Part shown: in pieces, positions 10,607 to 22,697 of the stretch | Layout of the letters: every line of letters starts with the position of its first letter | Numbering within the stretch: the stretch's first letter is position 1 | Assembly: GCF_030063335.1 (NCBI RefSeq) | Contig: NZ_JASISW010000006.1 | Location: 124,001 to 188,000 of the forward strand | DNA: 64,000 bases | From: Rhodococcus sp. G-MC3 | GTDB lineage: Bacteria > Actinomycetota > Actinomycetes > Mycobacteriales > Mycobacteriaceae | Reading direction: 5' to 3' | The notes under the pieces: model-generated | The model's input: only the letters and a program-made list of their open reading frames with translations | What the model was told of the DNA's origin: nothing | Databases searched by the model: none | Translations under genes and position numbers: made by a program

Positions 10607-11182
10607 TTATGTTCCGAGGAGCCCGTCGAGCGCACGAAGACACAATGCCCTCACATCGCCCTCGGTGATCGTCTTACGGTCGAGCCAGTCCACGCACACC
10701 GTACGTACGAGCGATACCCATCCGCGCAGCGCCGCCTTGACGACTTCGTCGTCGCGAAGCTCAGCGGGTAGCGCTGCGAGAATTCGCTCCTGCTGAACCA
10801 CCAGTTCGTCGGTCAGGATTGCCTGAATCTCCGCATCGCCCATCATCGCTCCGCGGTTGATTGCACGGACACCGTGCTCGTGTTCGACGGAATAGCGAAT
10901 GTAGGCGTCGAGCCCCGCTGCCACCTGCTCGGCGACCGGCAACGACGTGTCCGGGGCTGTCATCTCGAGAATTCGCGCCGACTCGACTCGCATGATCTCG
11001 GCGAAGAAATCCCGCTTCGACGGAAAATAGTGATACATCAGCCCGCGAGAAACGCCGGCGAGATCGGCGACCTCCTCGATCCAGACGTCCTCGTACGGCC
11101 TGTCCGCGAACAACCGGGAGCCGATATCGAGGAGTTGTGACTTGCGCTGATCGGGCGACAGTCGCCTGCGTGGGCTGGTCAT
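10607..11182 (-). CDS. TetR-family transcriptional regulator
   Basis: A 191-residue protein with a clear TetR N-terminal HTH: KSQLLDIGSRLFADRPYEDV then IEEVADLAGVSRGLMYHYFP, ending near residue 55, followed by a ligand-binding helical domain. ATG 11182 is preceded by GGATGAG; in-frame ATGs at 11191 and 11206 are possible alternatives. It is divergent from a P450 gene 86 bases away, the standard layout for a TetR repressor that controls its neighbour. The ligand is unknown. Confidence 0.85.
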   Translation of the reverse strand: MTSPRRRLSPDQRKSQLLDIGSRLFADRPYEDVWIEEVADLAGVSRGLMYHYFPSKRDFFAEIMRVESARILEMTAPDTSLPVAEQVAAGLDAYIRYSVEHEHGVRAINRGAMMGDAEIQAILTDELVVQQERILAALPAELRDDEVVKAALRGWVSLVRTVCVDWLDRKTITEGDVRALCLRALDGLLGT

Positions 11183-11268
11183 CTCATCCATGAGACTACT
11201 TGACACCGGTTCAGTACCGAGTAGGTTCGCTATTGCATCCGAGTTCAGTAACGAACGAAGGGGTCATC

Positions 11269-12657
11269 ATGGTCGCTGACGTCGCACAACGAAGCACGAC
11301 GCTCCCACATCCGCCGCGGCGCCTGCCGCTTCTCGGCGATGTGGTCGGAGCACACGCCGCGACGCCCGTGCAGGATTCCGTCGCCTTGGCCGCTCGGCTG
11401 GGCCCCATCTTCGAACGGGTGGTGCTCGGCCGTCGGTACATCCTGGTCTCCGGTGCCGACCTCGCGGGCGAACTGTGCGACGAGGACCGATTCGTCAAGC
11501 ACGTGTCTCCGGCCATCGAAGGACTCAGATCCATCGGCGGCGACGGCTTGTTCACCGCGCATACTCACGAGCCCAACTGGCAGAAAGCACACGACCTTCT
11601 GCGGCCCGCCTTCGCTCAGAGCGCGATGCGCAGTTACCACTCGATCATGCTCGATGTCGCGTCCGACCTGATGACGCACTGGCACTCCCACAAGACTGTC
11701 GACGTCTCCTCCGACATGACCAAGCTAACCCTCGATACCATCGGCCGCACCGGATTCAGTTACACCTTCGACTCGTTCACGCGGGACAAGCCACACCCCT
11801 TCGTCGACGCGATGGTCGGCGTCCTCTCCCACAATCAACGACGTGCTTTGGTCCCTATCCCGTGGCTCGCGGACGTCGTATTCAGGAAAGCCGACCGCCG
11901 AAACGCGGAGAATCAACGATATCTGGCCGAGGTCCTCGACTCGATCGTCCGCACCCGTCGCGACTCGGGGATGTCGGGTGAGGGCGATCTACTCGACATC
12001 ATGCTCGACGCCGCCCGCGACTCACAGAACCCGAATGCGCTGAGTGAAGTCAATATTCGTCAGCAGATCCTGACGTTCCTCATCGCCGGTCACGAGACTA
12101 CTTCGGGTGCACTCTCGTTCGCCCTCTACTACCTGGCGCAGAATCCGGAAGTACTCGCGGCCGCACGTGCCGAGGTGGACGAAGTGTGGGGTTCGCAACC
12201 TCCGACGTTCGAGCAGGTTCCCAAGCTTCGATATGTCCGGCGCGTGCTCGACGAGACTTTGAGACTGTGGCCGACAGCGCCTGCATTCGCCCGCGAAGCA
12301 CGTGAAGACACAAGAATCGGCGGTAGCCACGAGATGAAGAAGGGCGACTGGGCGTTCGTGCTCATCCCCGGCTTGCACCGAGATCCTGTGTGGGGCGACA
12401 ATCCCGACGCCTTCGATCCCGATCGCTTCCTCTCCGCGAACGTTCGAGCTCGTCCCGGTCATGTCTACAAACCGTGGGGAACCGGCGAGCGCGCTTGCAT
12501 CGGGCGGCAGTTCGCGATCCACGAGGCCGTACTGGTCCTGGGAAAAATATTGCAGCAGTTCGATTTCCACGCGGAGCCGTCGTACGAACTGAAGATCGAG
12601 GAACGCCTGACCCTGATGCCGAAGGGCTTCCGGCTCGCATTGTCGGCAAGGAACTGA
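11269..12657 (+). CDS. Cytochrome P450, CYP102-like heme domain without reductase
   Basis: A 462-residue P450 starting at ATG 11269 behind GAAGGGG. The I helix reads LIAGHETTSGALSFAL, the ExxR is ETLRLWP and the heme loop is PWGTGERACIGRQFA with Cys at about 410. This pattern (AGHETT, GERACIGRQFA) is that of fatty-acid hydroxylating CYP102/BM3-type and eukaryote-like P450s, not of the sterol P450s in the window. The CYP102 C-terminal reductase is absent and no ferredoxin lies nearby, so an external redox partner is needed. The divergent TetR gene probably regulates it. There is no KstR site. It converges on dinB with a 3-base gap. Confidence 0.88.
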   Translation: MVADVAQRSTTLPHPPRRLPLLGDVVGAHAATPVQDSVALAARLGPIFERVVLGRRYILVSGADLAGELCDEDRFVKHVSPAIEGLRSIGGDGLFTAHTHEPNWQKAHDLLRPAFAQSAMRSYHSIMLDVASDLMTHWHSHKTVDVSSDMTKLTLDTIGRTGFSYTFDSFTRDKPHPFVDAMVGVLSHNQRRALVPIPWLADVVFRKADRRNAENQRYLAEVLDSIVRTRRDSGMSGEGDLLDIMLDAARDSQNPNALSEVNIRQQILTFLIAGHETTSGALSFALYYLAQNPEVLAAARAEVDEVWGSQPPTFEQVPKLRYVRRVLDETLRLWPTAPAFAREAREDTRIGGSHEMKKGDWAFVLIPGLHRDPVWGDNPDAFDPDRFLSANVRARPGHVYKPWGTGERACIGRQFAIHEAVLVLGKILQQFDFHAEPSYELKIEERLTLMPKGFRLALSARN

Positions 12658-12660
12658 TTT

Positions 12661-13848
12661 TCAGTCAGGGAGTAGCGGTACGGACAGATCTGAATCACGA
12701 CCGAGCAAGACCCCGCGAGTTAGTGCCTTCTTGCCGAATTTCAGATGCACACCGTCGAGCGCAAGATCGAGAGCCGACGCGCTCGGCGCATCCTGAGACT
12801 GCTCGAACTGCAGTTCCAACTGCTCGGCACCGCTGCGCTCGATATTGGCAACCGTGACGCCGACCAGCGTGATCCCTTGGTCCGCAATCAAAGAACCTGC
12901 ATCGCGTAGCAGCAACAGGGCGGCGTCGAGAATGTCCTGGGTGTCCGCGGTCGCACGGTGCAGCGTGTGCGAGCGTGTGACCTTGGTGAAGTCGTCGAAT
13001 CGAAGCCGCAGCACTACCGTCCGGCCCGTTCGCTGAGCTGCACGCATACGCTGAGTCACGCGATCGACAAGGGCGATGAGCGACGTCTCGACGTCCTTGG
13101 TCGATTTCCGGCCACGCCCGAGCGCATGCTGGGCGCCGATCGAGCCTCGCCCGCGATACGTCTGCACGCGGCGCGGATCGCGATTGTGCGCCAAGGAATA
13201 GAGGTGGTGACCCGCGCCTTTGCCGAGAATGGAGACAATCGAGGCCTCCGACTGCGCAGCGATATCGCCGACCGTGACGATGTCGAAGGCATGGAGTTTC
13301 TCGGCGGTGACCTTGCCGACACCCCAGAGCCTTTCGATCTTCAAGGGATGCAGAAATTCGAGCTCGCGCCCGGGCTCGACCAGCAGAAGGCCGTCGGGCT
13401 TTCCGACTGCACTGGCTACCTTCGCCAGAAATTTCGTCGTCGCGATGCCGACGGTGATAGGCAGCCCGACCTTGTCCTTCACCTCCCGGCGCAGCCGCGC
13501 TGCGACCTCGACCGGCGTCCCTCGGATCTTGCCGAGGCCGCTGACGTCGAGAAATGCCTCGTCCACCGAGATCCCCTCGACCAGGGGTGTGGTGTCACGA
13601 AAAATTTCGAACACCGCCTTGCTGGCCTCGAGGTATGCGTCCATGCGCGGGGGCACGACGATCGCGTGCCGACACAGGGCCCGTGCCTGTGATCCGCTCA
13701 TCGGAGTGCGAACTCCGAAGGCTTTGGCCTCGTAACTTGCGGCGAGCACGACTCCGCCACCGACGAGAACCGGCTTGCCTCGCAGCCGGGGGTCGTCCCG
13801 CTGTTCGACCGACGCGTAGAACGAGTCGAGGTCGGCGTGCATGATCAC
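12661..13848 (-). CDS. dinB: DNA polymerase IV (Y-family, DinB)
   Basis: A 395-residue Y-family polymerase. The catalytic palm motifs are the N-terminal MHADLDSFYASVEQRD and GISVDEAFLDVSGL near residue 100. A little-finger domain follows (TGRTVVLRLRFDDFTKVTRS near residue 285). It performs error-prone translesion synthesis. There is no clear C-terminal beta-clamp motif of the QLxLF type, although EQLELQFEQSQD near residue 345 could serve. The start is GTG 13848 or ATG 13842, neither with a strong ribosome site. No LexA box is recognised nearby. Confidence 0.92.
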   Translation of the reverse strand: MIMHADLDSFYASVEQRDDPRLRGKPVLVGGGVVLAASYEAKAFGVRTPMSGSQARALCRHAIVVPPRMDAYLEASKAVFEIFRDTTPLVEGISVDEAFLDVSGLGKIRGTPVEVAARLRREVKDKVGLPITVGIATTKFLAKVASAVGKPDGLLLVEPGRELEFLHPLKIERLWGVGKVTAEKLHAFDIVTVGDIAAQSEASIVSILGKGAGHHLYSLAHNRDPRRVQTYRGRGSIGAQHALGRGRKSTKDVETSLIALVDRVTQRMRAAQRTGRTVVLRLRFDDFTKVTRSHTLHRATADTQDILDAALLLLRDAGSLIADQGITLVGVTVANIERSGAEQLELQFEQSQDAPSASALDLALDGVHLKFGKKALTRGVLLGRDSDLSVPLLPD

Positions 13849-13888
13849 GAATGTATGTTCGCACGAGCGTCCGACACTCGTGTCTCGA

Positions 13889-15754
13889 TCAGGCCGTCAG
13901 GTGGTGGATGTAGCACCACCGCCAACTCTCACCCGGCTCGGCGGACTGCATCACCGGGTGGGCCAGTTCGTGGAAATGTACGGTCGCGTGTTGCTTGGGT
14001 GAGGAGTCGCAACACGCAACGTGACCGCATTCCAGGCACTGCCGAAGGGCAACCCACTCGGTGCCGTCCCTGATGCACTCGTGGCACGTGCCGTCGGACA
14101 CGATCTCGCCCACCGGATACCGGTCGAGCTCGTCGCACTCGAGTCCGGGGTGAATGCGCAGCGCGTTGGCCGTTCTTATGTCACTGCGCGCTTCGCTGGC
14201 AACGTCGATCATCGATTCCTCGACATCGAGCATCGCGAGTACGTCGCCGACTATCTCCGACGGCACCGTCCCCGCACTGCGGATTTCGAGGATTCGGGCG
14301 CGCTCGGCGTTGATCATCGTCAGCCGCACCCGGGCGTACAGCTCGCTCGGAGTCTCCTGATCGGCCGTGGTGCCCAGACGCTCCCAGGCGGAGAAATTGC
14401 GCTGGTCGACACGTTGACGAACGAGCGCTTCGACGCCGTGTGGGTCATCGTAATCGAGCGCGTCGAGCGCCTTGTAGCCGGCTTTCGATGCCTGTTGCAG
14501 CAGTGTCGCGCGCGCCAACGCGTCGTCTGCGGGGTCGGGTGAGGGAACTTTCAGCCGGCTCGCCAGTACGGGCAGCGACAGGCCCTGAATGAACAGGGTG
14601 CCTGCCACGACGGTGAACGCGATGAGCAGCAGGATCTCTCGGTACTCGGTTCCCTCCGGGATGATGAAGGCAGCGGCGAGCGTCACGACGCCGCGCATAC
14701 CTGCCCACCCGATGAGGAGTGTGTAACGCCACCCGGGAACGATCCCCGTCGAGATGTCGGCCCCCGGACGTATCAACGCGAAGCGGGCAACGAAGACCCA
14801 CACGATCCGTACAGCGATGACGCCGACGAGCGTCGCGACACAGACCCCGACGATGGTCGCGATCGGCAACGAGCTCTTACCGACGTCGTGCAGGAGCCAC
14901 GACGCCTGCAGACCGATCAGGAGAAAGACCGCGTTCTCGAGGATGAAAGCGATGGTTCGCCAGTTGATTCTTTCGGCGATCCGGGATTGCGCAGACTGCA
15001 GAATGGGCGCCTTGTGGCCGAGCAGCAGGCCTGCGATAACAACAGCGAGCACCCCCGAAGCATTGAACTCCTCGGCAACGAGATAGGCCGCGAACGGCAC
15101 TATGAAGGAAATTGCTGTGTCGAGAACGGGATTGGTCAGCTGTTTGCGCAACTTGGCGACGACGAAGAACGTGATCAGGCCGATCAGAATTCCGCCACCC
15201 GCGGCGATGACGAAGTCGAGACCGATTCGCCACGCCTGCACCGAATGTCCGAGGGCGAAGATCGCGGTACTGAGGGCGACCAGTGCCGTCGCATCGTTGA
15301 GCAGCGATTCGCCTTCGAGAATGGTCACGATGCGCCGCGGCAGGCCGATTCTGCGGCCGATGGCCGTTGCGGCCACGGCATCGGGCGGGGCGACGACCGC
15401 GCCGATCGCGAGTGCTGCCGGCCATGAGATTCCCGGCAGGATGGTGTGCACGATGGCACCGACACCGAACGTCGTGACGATGACCAGTACGACGGACAGC
15501 AGGAGGATCGATCGGCGATTGGCATTGAAATCGACGAGCGATGACTGAATCGCGGTGGCATACAACAGCGGCGGAAGCAGTCCGAGAAGCACCACTTCCG
15601 GTTCCAGATGGACTTCGGGTACGCCGGGGATGTAAGACACCGCGGCACCGACGGCGATCAGCAGCAGTGGCGGCGGTACGTCCAGACGTTCGGCGAGCGC
15701 TACGACGGCAAGAACGCCGATCGCGAGCACCACCAGCAGTACAGCAATCTCCAT
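13889..15754 (-). CDS. Na+/H+ antiporter (CPA1/NhaP type) with C-terminal UBP zinc finger
   Basis: A 621-residue protein. The first 420 residues form about 12 membrane segments of the CPA1 exchanger family, with VVAPPDAVAATAIGRRIG and LEGESLLNDATALV near residues 110-150 and AGMRGVVTLAAAF near residue 350. A cytoplasmic helical region follows, and the last 75 residues form a UBP-type zinc finger (CDELDRY, CHECIRDGTEW, QCLECGHVACCD, HATVHFHELAHPV). This fusion is known in actinobacterial antiporters of the YjcE/Rv2287 type. The finger may sense or bind a partner; its role is not established. ATG 15754 is preferred; in-frame upstream starts exist. Confidence 0.88.
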   Translation of the reverse strand: MEIAVLLVVLAIGVLAVVALAERLDVPPPLLLIAVGAAVSYIPGVPEVHLEPEVVLLGLLPPLLYATAIQSSLVDFNANRRSILLLSVVLVIVTTFGVGAIVHTILPGISWPAALAIGAVVAPPDAVAATAIGRRIGLPRRIVTILEGESLLNDATALVALSTAIFALGHSVQAWRIGLDFVIAAGGGILIGLITFFVVAKLRKQLTNPVLDTAISFIVPFAAYLVAEEFNASGVLAVVIAGLLLGHKAPILQSAQSRIAERINWRTIAFILENAVFLLIGLQASWLLHDVGKSSLPIATIVGVCVATLVGVIAVRIVWVFVARFALIRPGADISTGIVPGWRYTLLIGWAGMRGVVTLAAAFIIPEGTEYREILLLIAFTVVAGTLFIQGLSLPVLASRLKVPSPDPADDALARATLLQQASKAGYKALDALDYDDPHGVEALVRQRVDQRNFSAWERLGTTADQETPSELYARVRLTMINAERARILEIRSAGTVPSEIVGDVLAMLDVEESMIDVASEARSDIRTANALRIHPGLECDELDRYPVGEIVSDGTCHECIRDGTEWVALRQCLECGHVACCDSSPKQHATVHFHELAHPVMQSAEPGESWRWCYIHHLTA

Positions 15755-15797
15755 TTCGCTGATTGTCCACGCCAGGACGCCCATCGGCACGGTCAGG

Positions 15798-16991
15798 TCA
15801 CAGGAAGGGCCTGAAGCGGACCGGCATCGACTCGAGCCCCGATACGAAATTGGCAGCTCTTCGCGGCAGAGGATCGTCCGACACCAATTCCATGTCGGGG
15901 ATACGCGCAAGAATCTGCTCGAACATCAACTTGCCCTCCAGCCGGGCAAGTTGGTTGCCGAGGCAGAAGTGCGGGCCGAAGCCGAAAGCGAGGTGCGGAT
16001 TGGGGGTACGGGCGGCATCGAACACCGCAGGGTCGGTGAATTCGTCCTCGTCGAAGTTCGCGGACTCGAACAGCAGCAACACTTTCTCCCCTTCCACCAG
16101 ATCCGCACCCATGAACGTCGTGCTCCTCGTGACGGTTCGGCACATGTTCTTCACCGGCGATGACCATCGCAGCATCTCCTCGACGGCGACGGGGATCGAC
16201 GCAGGGTGAGCGGTGAGCCGGTCCCGCTGGTCAGGTCGAGCGAGAAGCTGTTCCATTCCGCCGCTCAGTACATGCCGGGTGGTCTCGTCGCCGCCGATGA
16301 GGATCAGCAGCGTCTCGTTGACGATGTCCTGGTCGGTGAGGCTGTGGCCGTCCACCTCGGCGTGGACGAGGGTGCTGATCAGATCATCGGTTGGTTCCTC
16401 GCGGCGTTCGGCGATGGTACGCATTGTGAAGTCGGTGAACTCGACATAGGCCGTCATCATCGCTGCACTCTCACTCTCGGACGCGTGACTACCGAGCGCG
16501 CGAACCAGATCATCCGACCATCGAAGGAAGGTCCCACGCTGCTCGGGGCGGACGCCGAGCATGTCGCCGATCACCGCCATCGGCAGCGGCGCCGCGAGGT
16601 CTCGGACGAAGTCGCATTCGCCGCGATCCTTGACTGCGTCGATCAGCTCGTCGCAGACCTGTCGAATGCGGTCGATTTTCGCCTCGACCTTGCGCCGCGT
16701 GAAGCCTGAGTTGACGAGCTTGCGCCTTCGGACGTGTTCCGGGTCGTCCATGTCGATCATCTGCGGCAACGGGCCGATTTCCGGGCGAATCCCACCGGAA
16801 TTGGAGAACAGTTCCGGATCTCGTTCGGCAGCAAGGACACCCGCGTAGGTGCTCACAGCCGCCAATCCGGGGCCCTCGGGCCGGTAGAGGGCACCGTGTG
16901 CACGCATCCACGAATACGCCTGGCGCGGATCCCCGAACTCGCCTGCGTAGAAGCGTCCGTCCGTGAGATCGACATCCAGGCGTGCAGTCAT
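15798..16991 (-). CDS. cyp142: Cytochrome P450 CYP142, steroid C26/C27 oxidase
   Basis: A 397-residue P450 with the I helix LLILIGGDETTRHVLSGG, ExxR in EEMLRWSSPVKNMCR and the heme loop FGFGPHFCLGNQLARLEG (Cys about 343). Near identity to M. tuberculosis CYP142A1 in stretches such as MIDMDDPEH and ANFVSGLESMPV makes the assignment firm. CYP142 oxidises the cholest-4-en-3-one side chain with stereochemistry opposite to that of CYP125, so the two are partly redundant. ATG 16991 has a GGGAGGG ribosome site. It is divergent from the SDR gene around a KstR site. Confidence 0.93.
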   Translation of the reverse strand: MTARLDVDLTDGRFYAGEFGDPRQAYSWMRAHGALYRPEGPGLAAVSTYAGVLAAERDPELFSNSGGIRPEIGPLPQMIDMDDPEHVRRRKLVNSGFTRRKVEAKIDRIRQVCDELIDAVKDRGECDFVRDLAAPLPMAVIGDMLGVRPEQRGTFLRWSDDLVRALGSHASESESAAMMTAYVEFTDFTMRTIAERREEPTDDLISTLVHAEVDGHSLTDQDIVNETLLILIGGDETTRHVLSGGMEQLLARPDQRDRLTAHPASIPVAVEEMLRWSSPVKNMCRTVTRSTTFMGADLVEGEKVLLLFESANFDEDEFTDPAVFDAARTPNPHLAFGFGPHFCLGNQLARLEGKLMFEQILARIPDMELVSDDPLPRRAANFVSGLESMPVRFRPFL

Positions 16992-17009
16992 CGAAAACCC
17001 TCCCAAAAC

Positions 17010-17023
17010 TAGAACGTGTTCCT
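17010..17023. promoter_or_regulatory. KstR operator (13/14), cyp142/SDR divergent promoter
   Basis: TAGAACGTGTTCCT matches TnnAACnnGTTnnA except at the last base. It lies 18 bases upstream of cyp142 and 33 bases upstream of the SDR gene. Confidence 0.78.
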
Positions 17024-17056
17024 ATTATGGAACGGTAACCGCCGAGAGAGGCAGCA

Positions 17057-17866
17057 ATGACCGAATTCGCAGAAAAGTCGATCCTCGTGACGGGCGGAGG
17101 CAGCGGGATCGGCCTCGGCATCGCCACCGCACTCGTGGGCGCCGGTGCGGTGGTCACCATCGTCGGGCGCACCAAGTGCAAGCTCGACGACGCAGCGCGG
17201 GCGACACCACTACGGACCTTCGTCGCCGACGTGACCGACGAGGACTCCGTCGTCGATGCCGTTGCCTTCGCGACATCGGCGACGGGCAGACTCGACGGAG
17301 TCGTCGCTTGCGCGGGCGGCAACGAGACGATCGGTCCGGTGACCCAGATCGACGTCGCCGCCTGGCGACGTACCGTCGAATTGAACGTCACCGGAACGAT
17401 GTTGACGCTCAAGCACTCCGCCAGGGAACTCGTCAGGGGCGGCGGCGGATCGTTCGTGGCGATCTCGTCGATCGCCAGCAGCAACACTCACCGATGGTTC
17501 GGGGCATACGGGGTATCGAAATCCGGGGTCGACCATCTGGTGCAACTCGCGGCAGACGAGTTGGGTGCCAGCAACGTTCGGGTCAACGGCATCAGGCCGG
17601 GGCTCACCCGAACCGACCTGGTCGCCTTGATCACCGACGGCGGTCCGATTCTCGACGACTACATGGAGTGCACACCTCTCGCGCGTGTCGGCGAAGTGGA
17701 AGACATCGCTGCGCTTGCACTGTTCCTGCTGGGGGCGGGGTCGTCGTGGATCACCGGACAGATCGTCAACGTCGACGGCGGCCAAATGCTCAGGCGCGGA
17801 CCGGATTACACTTCCATGCTGGAGCAGGTCTTCGGCGCCGACGGGCTGAGAGGTGTTACACCATGA
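17057..17866 (+). CDS. Short-chain dehydrogenase/reductase (SDR), KstR-linked
   Basis: A 269-residue classical SDR. The Rossmann motif is VTGGGSGIGLGIA (residues 11-23). The active-site Ser sits in FVAISSIASSN, and YxxxK is YGVSKSG near residue 155. The C-terminal ASSWITG-type segment (GSSWITGQIVNVDGGQML) is present. The ribosome site is GAGAGAGGCAGC. The shared operator with cyp142 places it in the sterol regulon, where it may oxidise a side-chain hydroxyl or a steroid alcohol, but the substrate is not evident. It overlaps the next gene by four bases (ATGA). Confidence 0.87.
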   Translation: MTEFAEKSILVTGGGSGIGLGIATALVGAGAVVTIVGRTKCKLDDAARATPLRTFVADVTDEDSVVDAVAFATSATGRLDGVVACAGGNETIGPVTQIDVAAWRRTVELNVTGTMLTLKHSARELVRGGGGSFVAISSIASSNTHRWFGAYGVSKSGVDHLVQLAADELGASNVRVNGIRPGLTRTDLVALITDGGPILDDYMECTPLARVGEVEDIAALALFLLGAGSSWITGQIVNVDGGQMLRRGPDYTSMLEQVFGADGLRGVTP

Positions 17867-18531
17867 CGGCTCATGTCGTGCTCGGCACCGAGATCGAGAT
17901 GCCGGTCAGGGTTCGGCGCGCCCGCGCAGCGATGGCGCTGTTCACCGTGCACGGCGGCAGGGCTCAGCAGGCGATCGACTATTCGGGGCTGAAGCTTCGC
18001 CACATCGGACCCCGCCACGGCCTGTGCGCGCTGATCTTCGTGCGTTACGACGACGGAGACCTGGGGCCTTACAACGAATTCGGAGTCGCGTTTCCCGTGA
18101 CCACGGGAGTTCTGATCCATCGACTTCCGGTGGACGGAGAATTCACGATGGCTGCGGGCCGGCAGATCTGGGGATTTCCGAAGGAGTTGGCGCAGTTCGA
18201 CGTCTCCTACGGTTCGAAGTTCGACGGACGGTTGAGTCAGGACGGCACGGAGATACTGCGCCTCGAGATTGCAGCAGGGCTGCCCGCGCCCGGCGCCCTG
18301 TTCGCTCGGCCCCTCGACGCCTTCTCGTGCCTCGACGGGGCCACCCGAAGTACGAAGTGGACGATGACGCCCGGAGCTGTCCGGGCCAGGCCGGGAGGTG
18401 CGCGCGTGACACTGGGCGAGCACCCTCTCGCGTCCGAGCTGCGCGAGATCGGCCTGTCCCGTCATGCCGTGTCGACGACGCACATGCCGAGGCTGCAGAT
18501 GGAGTTCGGCGAGGCCGTCCGCACATCATGA
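17863..18531 (+). CDS. Acetoacetate decarboxylase-superfamily protein (Rv3519-like)
   Basis: A 222-residue protein of the acetoacetate decarboxylase (ADC) superfamily. It has the AAGRQIWGFPKELAQFDVSY segment near residue 100, with the conserved GFPK lysine of that fold, and YNEFGVAFPV near residue 69. M. tuberculosis Rv3519, next to cyp142, has the same type, so the pairing with CYP142 is conserved. A decarboxylase, dehydratase or aldolase-like role in sterol catabolism is possible, but no function has been shown to my knowledge. It overlaps the SDR start codon by 4 bases and the GNAT gene end by 6 bases. Confidence 0.82.
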   Translation: MTAHVVLGTEIEMPVRVRRARAAMALFTVHGGRAQQAIDYSGLKLRHIGPRHGLCALIFVRYDDGDLGPYNEFGVAFPVTTGVLIHRLPVDGEFTMAAGRQIWGFPKELAQFDVSYGSKFDGRLSQDGTEILRLEIAAGLPAPGALFARPLDAFSCLDGATRSTKWTMTPGAVRARPGGARVTLGEHPLASELREIGLSRHAVSTTHMPRLQMEFGEAVRTS

Positions 18532-19065
18532 CTCGCCTCGGTCGAGCCGCTGAACGTAGTGAAGCGGGGGATCGATCGGGTTGTCCGGCGTCAGTTGCGC
18601 CTCACCGATACGCCGAAAACCTGCTTTCTCCAGCACCCGCCAGGACGGACGGTTGCCTGCTGCGACCGGGACGATGATCGAGTTCGAGCGCGGATACCGC
18701 TCCCACGTGTCCGCGACGAACGCTCGGACGAGTTGCGTGCCTCGCCCCTTCGAGATCTCCGACAGTTCACCGATGAGGTAGTCGATGGTGACGGCGTCAT
18801 CCGGAACCTCGACGTAATTCCTGAGCGGTTCGATGTCCTCCGGGTAGTCGATCCATCGGCATCGCTGCACGTGCGCGAACGGAACACCGTTCTCGAGCGC
18901 GAGCAGATCCTCAGCAGGTTCCTCGCCCCGCGCGGGCGGACCGAAGTCGCGTTCGATGGCGTCCGGAGTGAACTCCTGGTTCCACCACCGCGCCACGTGC
19001 GGATGAGACAGCCATTCGCCGATCAGCGGGAAGTCTGCCGGCTCGACACGGCGGAAAGAAATCAC
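18526..19065 (-). CDS. GNAT-family N-acetyltransferase (AAC(6')/siderophore-type)
   Basis: A protein of about 179 residues in the GNAT fold, resembling AAC(6')-type and lysine N-acyltransferases: EWLSHPHVARWWNQEF near residue 18, DYLIGELSEISKGRGTQLVRAF (acetyl-CoA loop, residues about 97-118) and NRPSWRVLEKAGFRRIGEAQ near residue 138. The start is uncertain: GTG 19065 begins ISFRRVEP, while the frame stays open to 19128 with unlikely sequence. No KstR site is present, and it converges on the ADC-like gene with overlapping stop codons, so it is probably unrelated to sterols. The acceptor substrate is unknown. Confidence 0.78.
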   Translation of the reverse strand: MISFRRVEPADFPLIGEWLSHPHVARWWNQEFTPDAIERDFGPPARGEEPAEDLLALENGVPFAHVQRCRWIDYPEDIEPLRNYVEVPDDAVTIDYLIGELSEISKGRGTQLVRAFVADTWERYPRSNSIIVPVAAGNRPSWRVLEKAGFRRIGEAQLTPDNPIDPPLHYVQRLDRGES

Positions 19066-19146
19066 GATGTCAACGTTATGCGCTCCGCGCCCGTGAGCGC
19101 TTCGGTACGGCCCACCGTGCTTTTTCACGCACGGGGGCGAAGCCCA

Positions 19147-19715
19147 CTACAACCAGGTATCCGACGACGTCGCCGTCAGGAAGGCCTCCAAATCGTCGCG
19201 CCACGGGGCCGGTACGGTCTTGTCCGGCTCGATCCCGGTGTACTGACCGCGGTAGAACAGCAACGGACGCTCACCGTTGATCTCACCGAGGGAATGAACT
19301 CGCCCGACGACGATGAAGTGGTCGCCGCCGTCGTGCACCGTCTCGACCGTGCAGTCGACGTGCGCCGAGCCGCCGGTCAAAATCGGCGAACCCAGAGGCG
19401 AAGGTGACCACTCCACTCCCGCGAACTTGTCGAGCTCGCGGGAGCCGAACCGCGCGCACGTTTCCTGCTGGTCCTCCCCCAGCACGTTGACGGCGAATGC
19501 CCCGGTTCGCTCGATCGCCGCCCACGACCGCGACCCCTTCGTGGGACAGAACAACACGAGTGGCGGATCCAGCGACAACGCAGCAAACGACTGGCACGCG
19601 AACCCGATAGGGCGCCCGTCGTCCGTTGTGGTCACGATGGTGATCCCGGTACAGAACTGCCCGAGGACGGTCCGGAAGGTTCGGGGATCCAGGGTGCTGG
19701 AATCCAGGACGCCCA

Positions 19716-19716
<1 letters not shown>
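19147..19716 (-). CDS. hsaB: Flavin reductase HsaB (3-HSA monooxygenase reductase)
   Basis: A 189-residue flavin reductase of the FMN-binding split-barrel family. It supplies reduced flavin to HsaA for hydroxylation of 3-HSA to 3,4-DHSA. Conserved segments are RTVLGQFCTGITIVTT, GFACQSFAALSLDPPLVLFC and RPLLFYRGQYTGIEP, and the C-terminus WRDDLEAFLTATSSDTWL matches M. tuberculosis HsaB. GTG 19716 overlaps the hsaC TAG by one base, which fixes the start. It is the last gene of the hsaADCB operon. Confidence 0.94.
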
Positions 19717-22657
<2,941 letters not shown>

Positions 22658-22697
22658 GTTTGACTACTCCTGCCTTCAGTGGGTACTCAGCCAAGAC

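Noticed and set aside
14877-15770. 297-codon minus-strand frame within the antiporter gene
   Set aside because: It is a frame-shifted shadow of the antiporter, very Arg-rich and without membrane or domain pattern.
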